NCBI GenBank assembly: GCA_963573315.1
Contig: OY752143.1
Span: 2,108,001-2,172,000 of the forward strand
DNA from: Entomortierella parvispora
Lineage: Eukaryota > Mortierellomycota > Mortierellomycetes > Mortierellales > Mortierellaceae
Length of the DNA: 64,000 nt
Direction: 5' to 3'
Of this stretch, positions 48,592 through 59,757 are shown piece after piece; position 1 is the first letter of the stretch; each line of letters starts with the position of its first letter. The notes beneath the pieces are model-generated. The model did not search any database. It was given only the letters and a program-made list of their open reading frames with translations, and had not been told where the DNA came from. The position numbers and the translations under genes are program-made.

Positions 48592-49993
48592 ATGACCTTC
48601 GCCACCCCCACCAACCTGGTCCCTGCCCAGCAGACCGCCCTCTCTGCCGCCTCCGAGGTCCCCGAGGTTGCCTCCTTCAACGTCAAGGCTGGTCTCGCCC
48701 AGATGCTCAAGGTAAACCGCGCCTGTCCTTTCTTCTGTGCTCTCTTTTTTCCGGATCGGTGTCTTCTCCCATAATGGATGAAAGGACTAGACCTTTGGAG
48801 AGACTTCAATTTTTATGCACTCTCTCGCGTGAACAGGAGGACCCTTGGCCTCATTGGAAAGGGACAGGAATCTAAATCTTGCTCATTGCAATGTCATTAG
48901 GGAGGTGTCATCATGGATGTCATCAACGTCGAGCAGGCCCTCATTGCTGAGGAGGCTGGTGCTTGCGCCGTCATGGCTTTGGAGCGTGTCCCCGCCGATA
49001 TTCGCAAGAACGGTAAGAATTGATTCTTTGTTTATTCTTTTGCTTTGGACACTTCGAGTGATAAAGGGACTCGGAAGCAGCTGTCGATCGGATTGACTGA
49101 ACTTCTATTCTATTCTTCCAATTGTTAGGTGGTGTTGCCCGTATGTCCGACCCCCGCATGATCCGCGAGATCATCAACGCCGTCTCTATCCCCGTCATGG
49201 CCAAGGTCCGCATCGGACACATGGTCGAGGCCCAGGTAAAGCACGCAATTAGGTCTTGGCTTCAATCTTGATCTGTTCGACGGCTGAAAAGAAAACAATG
49301 AACAAAGCTGATGCAGGAAACGACAACAAAACGGATAAAATACTCACACATTCTTGTCCCGTCCCTCTTGCACTCTTCCAGATCATCGAGTCCCTCGGAG
49401 TTGATTACATTGATGAGTCCGAGGTCTTGACCCCCGCTGACGACACCAACCACATCAACAAGCACGATTACAAGGTTCCCTTCGTCTGCGGCTGCAAGAA
49501 CCTAGGTGAGGCTCTCCGTCGCATCAACGAGGGTGCTGCCATGATCCGCACCAAGGGTGAGGCCGGTACCGGTAACGTTGTTGAGGCTGTCCGTCACATG
49601 CGCACCGTCAAGTCCGAGATCCGCAAGGCTCAGTTGATGGATGACAACGAGCTCTTCACTTACGCCAAGGAGATCCAGGCCCCTTACCACTTGCTCAAGG
49701 AGACTGCCAAGTTGGGCCGTCTTCCCGTTGTCAACTTTGCTGCCGGTGGTGTTGCCACCCCCGCCGATGCTGCCTTGATGATGCAGCTCGGATGCGACGG
49801 TGTCTTCGTTGGCTCTGGTATCTTCAAGTCTGGTGACCCAGCCAAGCGTGCCCGCGCCATTGTCCAGGCCGTTACTCACTACAAGGACCCCAAGGTCCTT
49901 GCTGAGGTCTCTGAGGATCTCGGAGAGGCCATGGTCGGTATCAACATCTCGGACATCCCCAAGGAGCAGCTCTACGCCTCCCGCGGTTGGTAA
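48592..49993 (+). CDS. SNZ1: Pyridoxal 5'-phosphate synthase, PdxS/Snz-type subunit
   Basis: This is the synthase subunit of the DXP-independent vitamin B6 pathway. It condenses ribose 5-phosphate, glyceraldehyde 3-phosphate and ammonia from its PdxT/Sno partner into PLP. Four exons join in phase: 48592-48711, 48901-49012, 49129-49235 and 49382-49993. They give 316 residues, a typical length. The beta/alpha barrel core is well conserved, with [30 protein letters not shown] and MSDPRMI. The first catalytic lysine sits in VMAKVRIGH, the second in the [19 protein letters not shown] block, and the phosphate-binding end is [15 protein letters not shown]. No PdxT/SNO gene is visible nearby, unlike the paired SNZ-SNO arrangement of budding yeast. 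Confidence 0.96.
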
Positions 49994-50407
49994 ATTGTCT
50001 TTGAAGAAAGAGAATCAACCAAAAACACAACAACACCCACATCATCCTTGTACATCAACATCCTCTCATAGAAATCGACAATGTTAGTACCTCCCACCGC
50101 CTCCGTTGCACTCTCACTTCGCTGTCTTTCTGTAATAATATAACCTTTTTCAATAAGAAAAAAACGTACCGTGCGGAGCAAGCAAAGCGCTGCAAGTTTA
50201 TCCAGTCATCTTCTCTTACACATGCCAATGGTCAGTCAACCAGGAACAAAGTGTACATACCCCGTGGGAATGTTGGCCATTTAAGGGTACACTCTGAAAC
50301 TGGTGGCACGTGATATCCCGTTTTTTCACGAAAGACTTACGCGAAGGTTCGCGTCTTGCTCAATTGCTCATCTCATTTCCAACTCTTCGAATCTACATCT
50401 CTACATC
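49994..50407. other. Intergenic region between PDX1 and the TMEM256-like gene
   Basis: This holds the PDX1 3' untranslated region, with AATAATATAACC near 50133 and an A-rich stretch at 50155-50164. The short promoter of the next gene follows. No gene or notable repeat is seen. Confidence 0.5.
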
Positions 50408-51046
50408 ATGTCTTCCTCATTGTTCCTTCGCGCTGCTGCCATTGTTGGTAACGACTATTCAATTTCTTTCCATCCTCTTGGAAGCGTTCTATCCTTCATG
50501 GTCTGATGTTTTTCTCCTTATTTTTCACTCTATTCTTGAACTTCCTTTCTGAACAGGTGGCGTGGGCGTCATGAGTGCTGCCTATGGCGCTCATGGTCTT
50601 TCAAAGCGTGTCAATGGTGATGAAGGAAAGATCAAGGTAATTCGATATTGTTAAACCCTAGAGGGGAAGAAAGGGGAGGCAGGGGCATCGTATCCACCTG
50701 AGAAAAAACACACAGTTACTTTCTGACTGCGCAGTTCGTGCAATCAAAAACCTGACCCCTTTCCTTTTTTCTTTCTCATTTGTAGTCCTGGAACACTGCT
50801 GCAAACATTCAGATGATCCAAGCAGTCGCTTTGTTGGCCATCTCTCAATCCCCAGCCTTGATGGCCAAGGCCAGTGGTCGTTATGGCGCCACCTTGATTC
50901 TTGTTGGTACCACCTTGTTCTCTGGCTCGATCTATGGTTTGATCTTGGATCAGGAAAAAACCATTGCCCGTGCTTTGAAGCTGGGACCCATGACCCCTCT
51001 AGGTGGATTGACCTTGATCTGTGGATGGTTCGCCCTGGCCCTTTAA
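50408..51046 (+). CDS. TMEM256/DUF423 family small membrane protein
   Basis: This is a small integral membrane protein of a widespread, poorly characterised family that includes bacterial YwdK and animal TMEM256. Three exons join in phase: 50408-50447, 50557-50636 and 50786-51046. They give 126 residues. The N-terminal helix LFLRAAAIVGGVGVMSAAY runs into the family signature YGAHGLSKR. Three further hydrophobic segments follow, with MIQAVALLAISQ, GATLILVGTTLFSGSIY and the end GPMTPLGGLTLICGWFALAL. Four helices and the glycine pattern fit the family closely. The molecular role is unknown. Animal members have been seen in mitochondrial fractions, which I mention only as family knowledge. The stop lies 93 bp from the stop of the convergent LRG1 gene. 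Confidence 0.92.
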
Positions 51047-51139
51047 GACTTTATGCAGACCAGAGACAGTTTTCCTCCCAAAACAATGTAACATTTCTTT
51101 TTCTTCTTTTTTAATTTTATTGTCCGCCGTCGTTGATTA

Positions 51140-54100
51140 TCACAAAGACATGGGTGATGCTCCTCTGATTGAGTTTCCAACTCCACTTGGGCTTCCTCCA
51201 CTAAAAGAAATAGCGGGAGACCGCTCTGGTATCCGAATAGGGCCCACCATAGACGATGAAGAGGAAGGGTTGGAAGTAGAAAGACCATGGGGTCCACTAC
51301 CCCCTCCATAGAAGGATTGGTGTTGCACCCGTGATTGCTCAATCAAAACAGGGACGGAATGCTCTCTTGCGACACCATTGGAATGGACACTGGGAGTATG
51401 ATTGCCAGTGTACGGTTCATGAAGGGCGACACCTCCTCTGTCTTCTAAAGCCAATCCGCGTCCAAGTGCAGAGAACGAGGTTGGGGTAGGGTCAATGCTT
51501 GAGTCTCCTCCCCCTCCCTCGATCAATTGATGGACTTTGGAAGGACTGGCGGGATCTGTTTCAGAGTCCTCTTGATAGAGATCTCCCAAGGAATGAGATT
51601 TCTTGACCTTTGTCCTGACCAAGTTTTCACAACGCTTGAGAATATCCTTTGAAGAAAGATCTGTTGACGACTCCACCAACTCTTGGTCATTCAAAATAGT
51701 AGATAAATCGGCAGGGACCTATCAAAGAATATAAGGGGATGAGAATACAAAAACACAGGACAGCTCCATACAATGCGACAGGTGGACAAAACCCTCTTAC
51801 CACACAGAAATCATCTTGGTATTCCAAAAGACCCATGACAGCCTCAATGGCCAAGAAGCTTTCGTCCTTGATAGGGTCCTTCGATTTGGAATATAGGACG
51901 TTTGGAGTAATTACGGTTGCAAGGTTATGAAGATCCATTTTGCTACCCGTTTCCTCATCCACATGAGAAAAGGAGGCCACCCAACGAAGAAAGAGACAGA
52001 CAGCTTCCATGCTGTCACGGTTGGCCTTGGGTAAAAGACAGCATGTCAAGTGCAGAATCATTTTCCTAAGTGCTTCATCTTCCACCTCTGAATCAGGTTA
52101 ACATTGGAAGCTTGGTTAGAATTTGGATATAGGCAAAACAAAATAATCGTTGTAAGGGGCTTATTACGCCCTTGTCAGTACTTACTCTGAGAGACCACAA
52201 ACAGTCGATGCAGCTTAAACGTCAAAAGAGGATCGGGCAGGTCACGTAAAAACTTTTTCAGCAAAGCGGCCACCTGAACAGGATTGACCTCTGTCAAATT
52301 CACGGAGGATGGATCCTTGTCAATGGCTTCACTCAACTCCTTCAGTCGACGAATGTTGCCGTTCTTCCTGAACACGCCTTCGATTGACATGTCTAAAATA
52401 AGACAGAGGCGAACAAAGTAAATAAACGCTTGTATTTCATTCAGTAACGGGACTGACTTCTCTCCAAAGGGCAAAAGGACTTACCCATATTTCGCATGGC
52501 CGAAATGCTGTCGTCAACAAAACTGGGGATGCGGATTCGGCCAGGTCCTGCACCTAGCGTCGAGTCCACGCCATTCCTCTCGACCAACAGCTCCAACGGA
52601 ACACCAAAGGTTCCTTCGACTAATAGAAATAATTCACAGTGTAAGTAAAAACCAAAACCAAAGCCATCCAAAACAATCTAGTTGCCATTCTTTGCAAAGC
52701 AGCTTACCTTTTGTCTTTTTCTTGTCCGTCTTCAAGCCTTTCACGAACCGCCCCCAGAGTGTTTGCTTGCGCTGTCCAATCAAATCCAAAAGTTCCTCCA
52801 ACGTGAAATACTCTGAGACAACAGGGGCCAATGTCAAAACTGCCAGATGCTTAACAATAAAGAGCTCGAGCGCCGACAGTTCGCTCAAATACTGTCTCTT
52901 TGGATGGCGTGCTGCATTGGCGCTGTCGGTTGCAGAGAGGTGCTGTGAGCCCTGTAATGAAGCATGTCCGGAACGATTCCGGAGGGATGATGTAGACGAT
53001 CGACCGTTGACAGCTCCACTGATCCGAAGTCGATCGGTCAAATCGGATAGAGTTGCCGGTGCGGGTACCCGAGCTCCTCCTTCGGCGCGACTTATGTCAT
53101 CCTCCTCGCCTAATGCTTCCGACTCGTCAATTATCTCAAACTCCAGCATGGAAAGTTCAGCATCTGTTAGATCTTCATTGTCCTGCTCGTTGCTGGCGCT
53201 CTCTTGTAGACTCCGATCCACAGGCGGGGGCCTCCTCCGCTGATGCTCAATTATAGTCTGTCGCCTTGGAAATCGTGCAGAGTTGGAAAGTTTCCGGTCC
53301 AAATGGGTCGATTTCACACGCTTGATGTCTCCTAGATGAATGACTTCGTATTGTCTATGATCGTCTGATGAATATGATTTTGATCGCGAGTCTTTCCGAA
53401 TAAGTCCCTGCGGCGCGTGAGGATCTGCAACTCCTGATGAATTGAGGTGGCGTCCCCGCAAGCCATCAGAGTCGTGCATAGAGTCATCACCTAGAGATAA
53501 AAAGCCATCATCAGTCGGTGAATCAATAAGTAGTGGGGCATGGTTGCATATATCTCTACTCTATCAGTCCATACCTTTGAGATGAAGCAGGTTCTCCAGG
53601 CGAATCAAGGCAACCCGAAGAAGAAAGGTATATTGCTCCAGTTTGGTAACGTGTGAAAATCCTGCACGGGCTTCAGGCGTCCGGCACTGCTGACACAGCA
53701 CTGCTCCACGAGTGGAATCAAAGAGCGCATCATAATAATCCGCCGCAAGGGGTTTTGTACACGATGAGCACATTAAGCATTTCGGATGCCATCGATGGTG
53801 ATGATCGAATGTGAAGCACTCGTCCTCAATGGTCACTCGGCAAGACAGACACAGGTCAGAAGTCACTTCAGCATCCATGGCTCCTTTGCCGTGAAGATCC
53901 TGAAGGCATTTGTCCTTGTTAGCGAGCTCCATGAGTTTGTTCAAGAATCGAGCAATGACAGTTTTCGAATGATAGACACGCTCCAACTTCAACGCACAGG
54001 TAAGAGCGATACGGATCAGAATTTTGAGATAATGTGCGAGTCCAGTGACGAGCGAAAGCAATTCCTGTGTCATGCCCAGTCTTCGGACGCCGCTCTCCTG

Positions 54101-56023
54101 GGTGTGTGAAAGTAATGAAAAGAAGTTGACAATCTTTTTGCAAAGCATCTTGGCTTCTCGACCATGTGCAAGATCTATTATATCAGGGAAGGGTGCAACC
54201 ATCAGGATGAGTTTGTGATATCAACAAATGCCCGAAATAACCCAATCTGATCAAACTCGCCCCAGGATGCGTTACCATTCTGGTCGCCCACTTCCCGCAT
54301 CTGGGCCTCAAGGTCGTCAATGGCCGCGAACAGAATCTCAACGTGCAGAATGAACTTTTCTGCCATCTGTACACCGTCATAGTAGGCTCCGTTGGACACA
54401 TGCAGGAGCATCTCTGAGATGCACCCTGCCGATGACTCTTCAAAGGCGGACAGAACGGTCCAGATTTGGTATACTTTTTCCTCCATTTGCTGCTGGGTCG
54501 CTTTTAATTCTTCTGGTGTCCTCTGCTCCATGCTTGCGCGCGTCGATACTTCTTCTCGTGTGAGAGCCTCGTCTTTGTTGGCGTTGTTGTTGGTATTGTG
54601 GTCCTCCTGTTCCAGGCGTGACGACCTCTCCTCCTCTGGCGGCGCAAACGATAACTTGACGTTCCAAAACTAATGGTTGATGACGACAGCTATTGTTAGC
54701 GGCTACTACCTATATTTGAACAGCGACGATATCATCATGCTTCATAACGTCTTTGAAACCCTTCTGTGCTGGAGCACAAACTATGGGGGGCAAAGCAAAG
54801 CGCAAAGCGGCTGTGCAACATGCAATATCGCACATTTGGTGTCGCACATTGTCGTTCAAACAAATAAACACTCCCCCAAAAAGAATCTTCCAGGGCATCA
54901 CTTTTCCACTGGGCTGAAGCAAAAACTTTTCGAAGCAATGACCACGATGCATGGAAAGAAAATAGAACAGACCAGGCTGCAAAGCCGGCCGCTGGAGTCA
55001 AGCACTGTTCGTACCTTGTGGATCATATAGCACTCTGGATGCCAATGCTCGTCCTGGCTGTTTCGGTTAATCTCCACGAATTGCTTCAAGATGGCGGTCC
55101 TACAGCCTGCGCACTTGACAGCGTAGCAGAGGGAGTAGTGGTAGTGACAAAAGACCTGGCCATCATGTTCATAGTACGAGTCCTGGGGCCCGAAAACGGT
55201 TGGGCAGACCGAGCAAGAAAAGTGCTCGATGTGGTACTTGTTATCCAGAGCCGTAATGTAGCTCCCCCTCAAGGCCTCGCCACACGAGTGGCAAACCAAG
55301 TTCAGGCGGCGGAAGTAATCGCGCTCGCAGAGTGGGTGCTGCTTGCCGTCGGCCTCCTTGATGGGAAAGAACTTTGAGGCGACGATTTGACCACAATCCT
55401 AAAAGAGGCAAGGCATGGAATTCGGGGTCAGAATGGTCCGTTCGCATCTACGCTTGGCGTGCAGCTGAATGATCAATGCTGTCCAGTGACTCGGATCCAG
55501 CAGTACCAACGACCACATGGTCTCCATCGCTGGGCATGGGCAAGCACTGGTTGGTGTGTTCAGTCCAATGTGGTTTGTTCATTACCAGGCACTTGAAACA
55601 GTCGAGATGGTAGGTAGCGCCTAATGCGCGGACAAAGGACCCTTGCATTTGCAGCTCACATTTGCCGCACTTTTGAACTGCAGGGGCCAGTTCGGGCGGT
55701 GGTGGCGAGGACGAGGTCTGGATGGGATGGCTCTGCAGCCTGGGCTGGTTCGTCTGCTGTGGGAAGGATTCCATGGACAGATCCCGCGATGACCTCTTTC
55801 TTTGCTGTAGTTGCTGCTGCTGACTGTGGTGCTGCTGCTGCTGTTCCTGGTTTGGGTATGTTTGACTGCGAGCGTGAGGTTGAGTTGGCAGGGGCTGCTG
55901 GAGCGGTAAAGACGGTGATGATGAAGGGTGCGGTGGGTTGTGTGCCATGGCGGCAGCGGTGGTAGGGGTAGGTGAGGTGGCAGGCGTATGGTCAGGATGG
56001 TCTTGTGGCAGTGGATGAGGCAT
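51140..56023 (-). CDS. LRG1: LIM-domain Rho GTPase-activating protein, Lrg1 family
   Basis: Lrg1/Rga-type proteins switch off Rho1 or Cdc42 at sites of polarised growth and wall synthesis. Multiple minus-strand exons chain in phase. After a Pro/Gln/His-rich start, a first LIM domain begins with CGKCELQMQG. A second, CHSCGEALRGSYITALDNKY, and a partial third, CAGCRTAILKQFVEINRN, follow. After a helical segment comes another LIM domain, CLSCRVTIEDECFTFDHHHR. A long acidic and Ser-rich linker leads to a RhoGAP domain. It has FGVPLELLVERNG, the arginine finger in EGVFRKNGNIRRLKEL, ALLKKFLRDLPDPLL and the late motif NLATVITPNVL. The Ser/Gly-rich tail ends in GASPMSL. A 92-nt intron (GTAACG donor near 54276) must be removed to join GDQN to DLAHGRE. 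The start is the first ATG; the frame is open further upstream. Confidence 0.92.
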
Positions 56024-56847
56024 GCTCTGTTGATAATATTGCGGAGGATTAGAGATGAACGAGGGTCGAATAACGTGCACACGCGAGAGAAAAGGAGAAA
56101 TGGGAGGGAAAGAGGAAGCGAAAAAGGGCCAAAGAGAGGAGAGGATGGAAACAAGGAAGACAAATGGGACAGTGGGATGGAATGGAGGAGCAGAGAGGGG
56201 ATGGATGGATGGAGGAGCGGCGCCTTTTTTTTTCCTTCTTTCGTTCTTGGCTTGTCGACTTGTTTCCTTCAGTTGTGCCTTGTCTGCTTGTCTGCGGATT
56301 TTTCAGGGATATATAATAATTAATTAATTAGTCTAGGAAAATACAGTTAATGCGGCGCCGCAGGCTTTCGGGCATTCGGGCATTCGGATTCGGGTATCGG
56401 TAACATATCTCACTCTTGCTTACTTTCCTTCTCTTTTCCTCGTGCGTGGCGCCAAGATAGAGAGACGACTTTTTTATTTTTAGGACCATCTTTTTTTTTC
56501 TTTTTTTTTTGCCATTGTCTCAACCCGCAAACGCGTCTCGTGTCACTTTTCTCCACTTTTTTTTCCCTTTCTGGCATCGCCACATATGTTTGCGGGGTCC
56601 ACTCTTTCTTTCTCCTCCACATCGCATGTTCTTTCCCCGGAGTCCATGCTTTTTTCTTCTTTCTTGCTGCTTATTGGACTTTCTGTTCCCCCACACTTCG
56701 ATCTTTTTTTTTTTACTTGATACATGTTGCGCGCTTTGTTCTCTGGTAAACGTCCTCTGTCTCCATACTTTTATCAATCAAATCGTCTCTGACAACTTCT
56801 TTCATTCTACATTCAGAACACGTTTTGACTTAGTCGTTTTTGACAAA
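56024..56847. promoter_or_regulatory. Divergent promoter, LRG1 / FAM72-domain gene
   Basis: The LRG1 side is GA-rich on the plus strand (56090-56220). An AATT repeat lies at 56316-56330 and two T-rich blocks lie near 56470-56510. A hexamer ACGCGT, the MCB element of fungal G1/S promoters, lies at 56531-56536, 312 bp before the FAM72 start. From 56535 to 56800 the plus strand is C/T-rich and probably the leader. Confidence 0.45.
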
Positions 56848-59518
56848 ATGTCAGGAAGTCATCCCTCCAATTCGCCCATCAACGACTCAAACGGTGGTGG
56901 TGGTGGTTCCGCACTTAACGAAAACGACTCTGCCCGCCAGTATCATCACCAGAACAACAGCAGCAGCCACAGCCGCAACCACACAAACGATAATCAGCAG
57001 GCTAGCCATCTTCATCAGAGTCTAGTCCATGAAGCCGACAGACATCCACGGCCACTCGAGCATCGCCGACATCAATTGGATGGACACTTGGCTATCGATG
57101 TGGTCAGAGATAGAGCCTTGACTGGTGATCGTAGACCAGACAGATTGTGGTGGGCCGGAGGTGATGATAATATCGAAACCGATTCTTCTCGTCAGCAACC
57201 AACCAGCAATGGCGGAATCCCAGAGTTTGTGCGGCCTACCAACGCTGAATCTGGTTCGACTGGCCACCTACACACAATCGAGTCGTACATTGATCATGAA
57301 GATTATCGATTCGTGGTTGCAGGGGTTTCCAACATTCATATGAGCTCACCAAGATCAGGCGAGGATATCTTTGCATCTTATTTTGACAACGGCTTCACGC
57401 ATAGTCCATACTCTACCCAGGTGGAAGAGCTTATCGAAGGTGACTCGGACCAGCGTAGGATAGAGGGGAACGAGGTCGCCCTAATACTTGACGCCATCAT
57501 GAGCGAGACCGACCGCGGCCGAGACACTAGGGAAGAAACCGCGTCCGAGGACATTTACGACTCGCAGCACATCATGGTGCACAACCAGCGTATACTTGAA
57601 AACCAGATACGCCGGGCTCGTACGAACTACAGTGAGCCTCCGACCCGCCGTCCCCTCACCTTCCATCATCTAGACGACATAGAGACTTTGGACGTCCCTC
57701 AATCTTTTGAGTCTTTCCATTCAAACTCTGCACCTTTGATCCAAGATGAAGAACATCCTGCAGCGGCGCTGGATCAATACTCGCCAACATATAACTTGGG
57801 TGGCTTTCATCAGCAGCCGAGCATGTCCATCTCTGCCTCTTACTTTTCTCCTAGCACAGAGTCAACGATTGTCCTTTCGTCTCCACCCCCCGGTCGTGTT
57901 TCAGGCTCCTTTCCGTATAATTCTCAATCTGGTATTAACCCTTATTCGGCAAGGTCTGCTTACAGAAGCCAAGCGGAAGCAGCTGTCTACGATGGATCGG
58001 CGCCAAATCATAGTGGTGGTCCTTATAGACCTTTTATCACAGGCAGAGAACTTGCTGCTCAGCAGCAGCAATCGGCACCTGCTCTTCGTTCTTCCTGGCC
58101 TGGCGCAATCAGCCCATGGGACGAAGAGTCACCTGAACCGTCATCGGACAACGAGTTTGATGTGGACGGAGGCCATATCTTCTCTGGAAATTCTGAGGGA
58201 GGGCGTTGGTCTACGTTTGGATCAGTGACGAGAGGCAACTCGTTTGAGGAACATCGATTCAGACACCACCATCTACAGCGACAATATCCGTCTCAGCAGG
58301 ATAATGCCTTAAGCAGTGTGTCGGATAGTCGTCCCGCAGCATCCGCATTGGGACTTGGTGCAAATACTCTCTTGTCGCGTGTGCACCATCAAGAGTCTTA
58401 TCGTCGAGGCCCACAAACATCCTCCTTTCCTGGCAGTGGTATCACTAATATCCCGATCCCTTCTAGATATATCAACCCTCAACCATTTAGCCATACCCAG
58501 TACACTGCGTCGACCGGTTCTCATATCTTCCGTCCCCGTGATATCTCTACTGGATACAGCCACCACAATGGCTATCGTCGGCCTGTCATCTCCTCCGATT
58601 CCGATGTGAATTCTCAACGTCAATCTGCCTTCATTCAATCACGGCCGCACTCTGAAACAATCGAACGCGCGGAGGCTGCTGGCTGGACGGCCCCAAACCT
58701 GTCCTCGACTGCAGGATCAGCCACATCCAGTCAATGGCGCGACCTTGGAAATGAGTACAGAGGCCGAGCAGATATTGGTATGAAGGAAGTCATCCGCATG
58801 GCTTGTCGGTTCTGCCAGACGGTCATTTGTGAACGAGGCATGAAGGTAAGTGTTCAGGCTTCCAGCATCACAAAAAAAAGGCCAATTGCGGGATTACTGA
58901 TGTAAGATACTCACCCTCAACATGGCTAGGCACAACTGCTGGCAGATCACACCATTGGCCTCATGTCGACGGACGATGAACCGCATTCGTAAGCGTACAC
59001 TCACTGAGTAAGTTCTGCGGGAACTCTTTGAACTAATCGAGCTCTTCTTCTGACTATAGTGTCCACTTTGTAGGAGAGGAATACCGACCGACCAATTGCT
59101 ATTGCAAAATTATGGACACTGCATGTCTAGTTTGGTGAGTATGATATCTCTCCTTCCCCTCTGCAAGAAGATAATTGGTATGTCCTTTGGAAACAAAACA
59201 GATCACTCACCTCGTATTTTCCGACTGACGACTACTTGACATAGTGGCAACATCATCGGGTACCATATCACCCAGCCTTGCTCAAGATGCCTCAATGCCG
59301 ATAACAATGGGCATCACTGGCTCTTTCACCCTGAATATATTGTCAGTTGCTCCCGCTGGGACCCTTTGACTCAAAAACCGCTTCGGTGGGCGGAACTTCC
59401 TTCTCCAGAACAAGACTTTGATGCGCTTAGTCTTACAAAGGTTCAGGTGGGATCGCATGGTGGGAAAGTAATTCTCGGGGGTATGGTCCGCAGAGAATAC
59501 CATGTCATTTGCCGCTAG
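56848..59518 (+). CDS. FAM72-domain protein with long disordered N-terminus
   Basis: Four exons join in phase: 56848-58845, 58930-58988, 59060-59134 and 59245-59518. They give 801 residues. The last 150 residues match FAM72, a Cys-rich domain seen in animals as a free protein of about 149 residues. It has CRFCQTVICERGMKAQLLAD, then NCYCKIMDTACLVCGNIIGY, PCSRC and NNGHHWLFH. These cysteine pairs probably bind zinc. The preceding 650 residues are rich in Ser, His, Asn, Gln and Pro, with no domain that I recognise, and lie in one large exon. Animal FAM72A binds the uracil glycosylase UNG2, so a link to base-excision repair is conceivable, but nothing here shows it. The reading frame is open 339 nt upstream of the chosen ATG; that part is C/T-rich and looks like a leader. 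MUS81 follows 240 bp downstream. Confidence 0.85.
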
Positions 59519-59757
59519 ATAGCTCCAAACGTAGCTTTCAAAGACTACTTATCATGGCAATCCAAATCCTAATACACTTCTCTTTGGCGAGAACTTCATC
59601 CTCCATCATGACGCGACGACCTTGGGGCGGAAAGCAACTCTTTAACAAAGAAACGCGATTTGCCACCAAATTTATGGGTGGCTTTTTTTGAGTTTTTTCC
59701 CCTGACCTCGAACGGCGCGAGATTCCATCTCGTTGTCCACACCTGTCCCTCGACACC

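Noticed and set aside
54176-54280. Apparent frameshift in LRG1 between GDQN and DLAHGRE
   Set aside because: A normal 92-nt intron with donor GTAACG and acceptor AATAG removes the in-frame stop and restores phase, so no mutation is needed.
56509-56847. In-frame N-terminal extension of the FAM72-domain protein
   Set aside because: The segment is C/T-rich leader encoding hydrophobic Phe/Leu/Cys-rich sequence unlike the rest. The ATG at 56848 has a better context.
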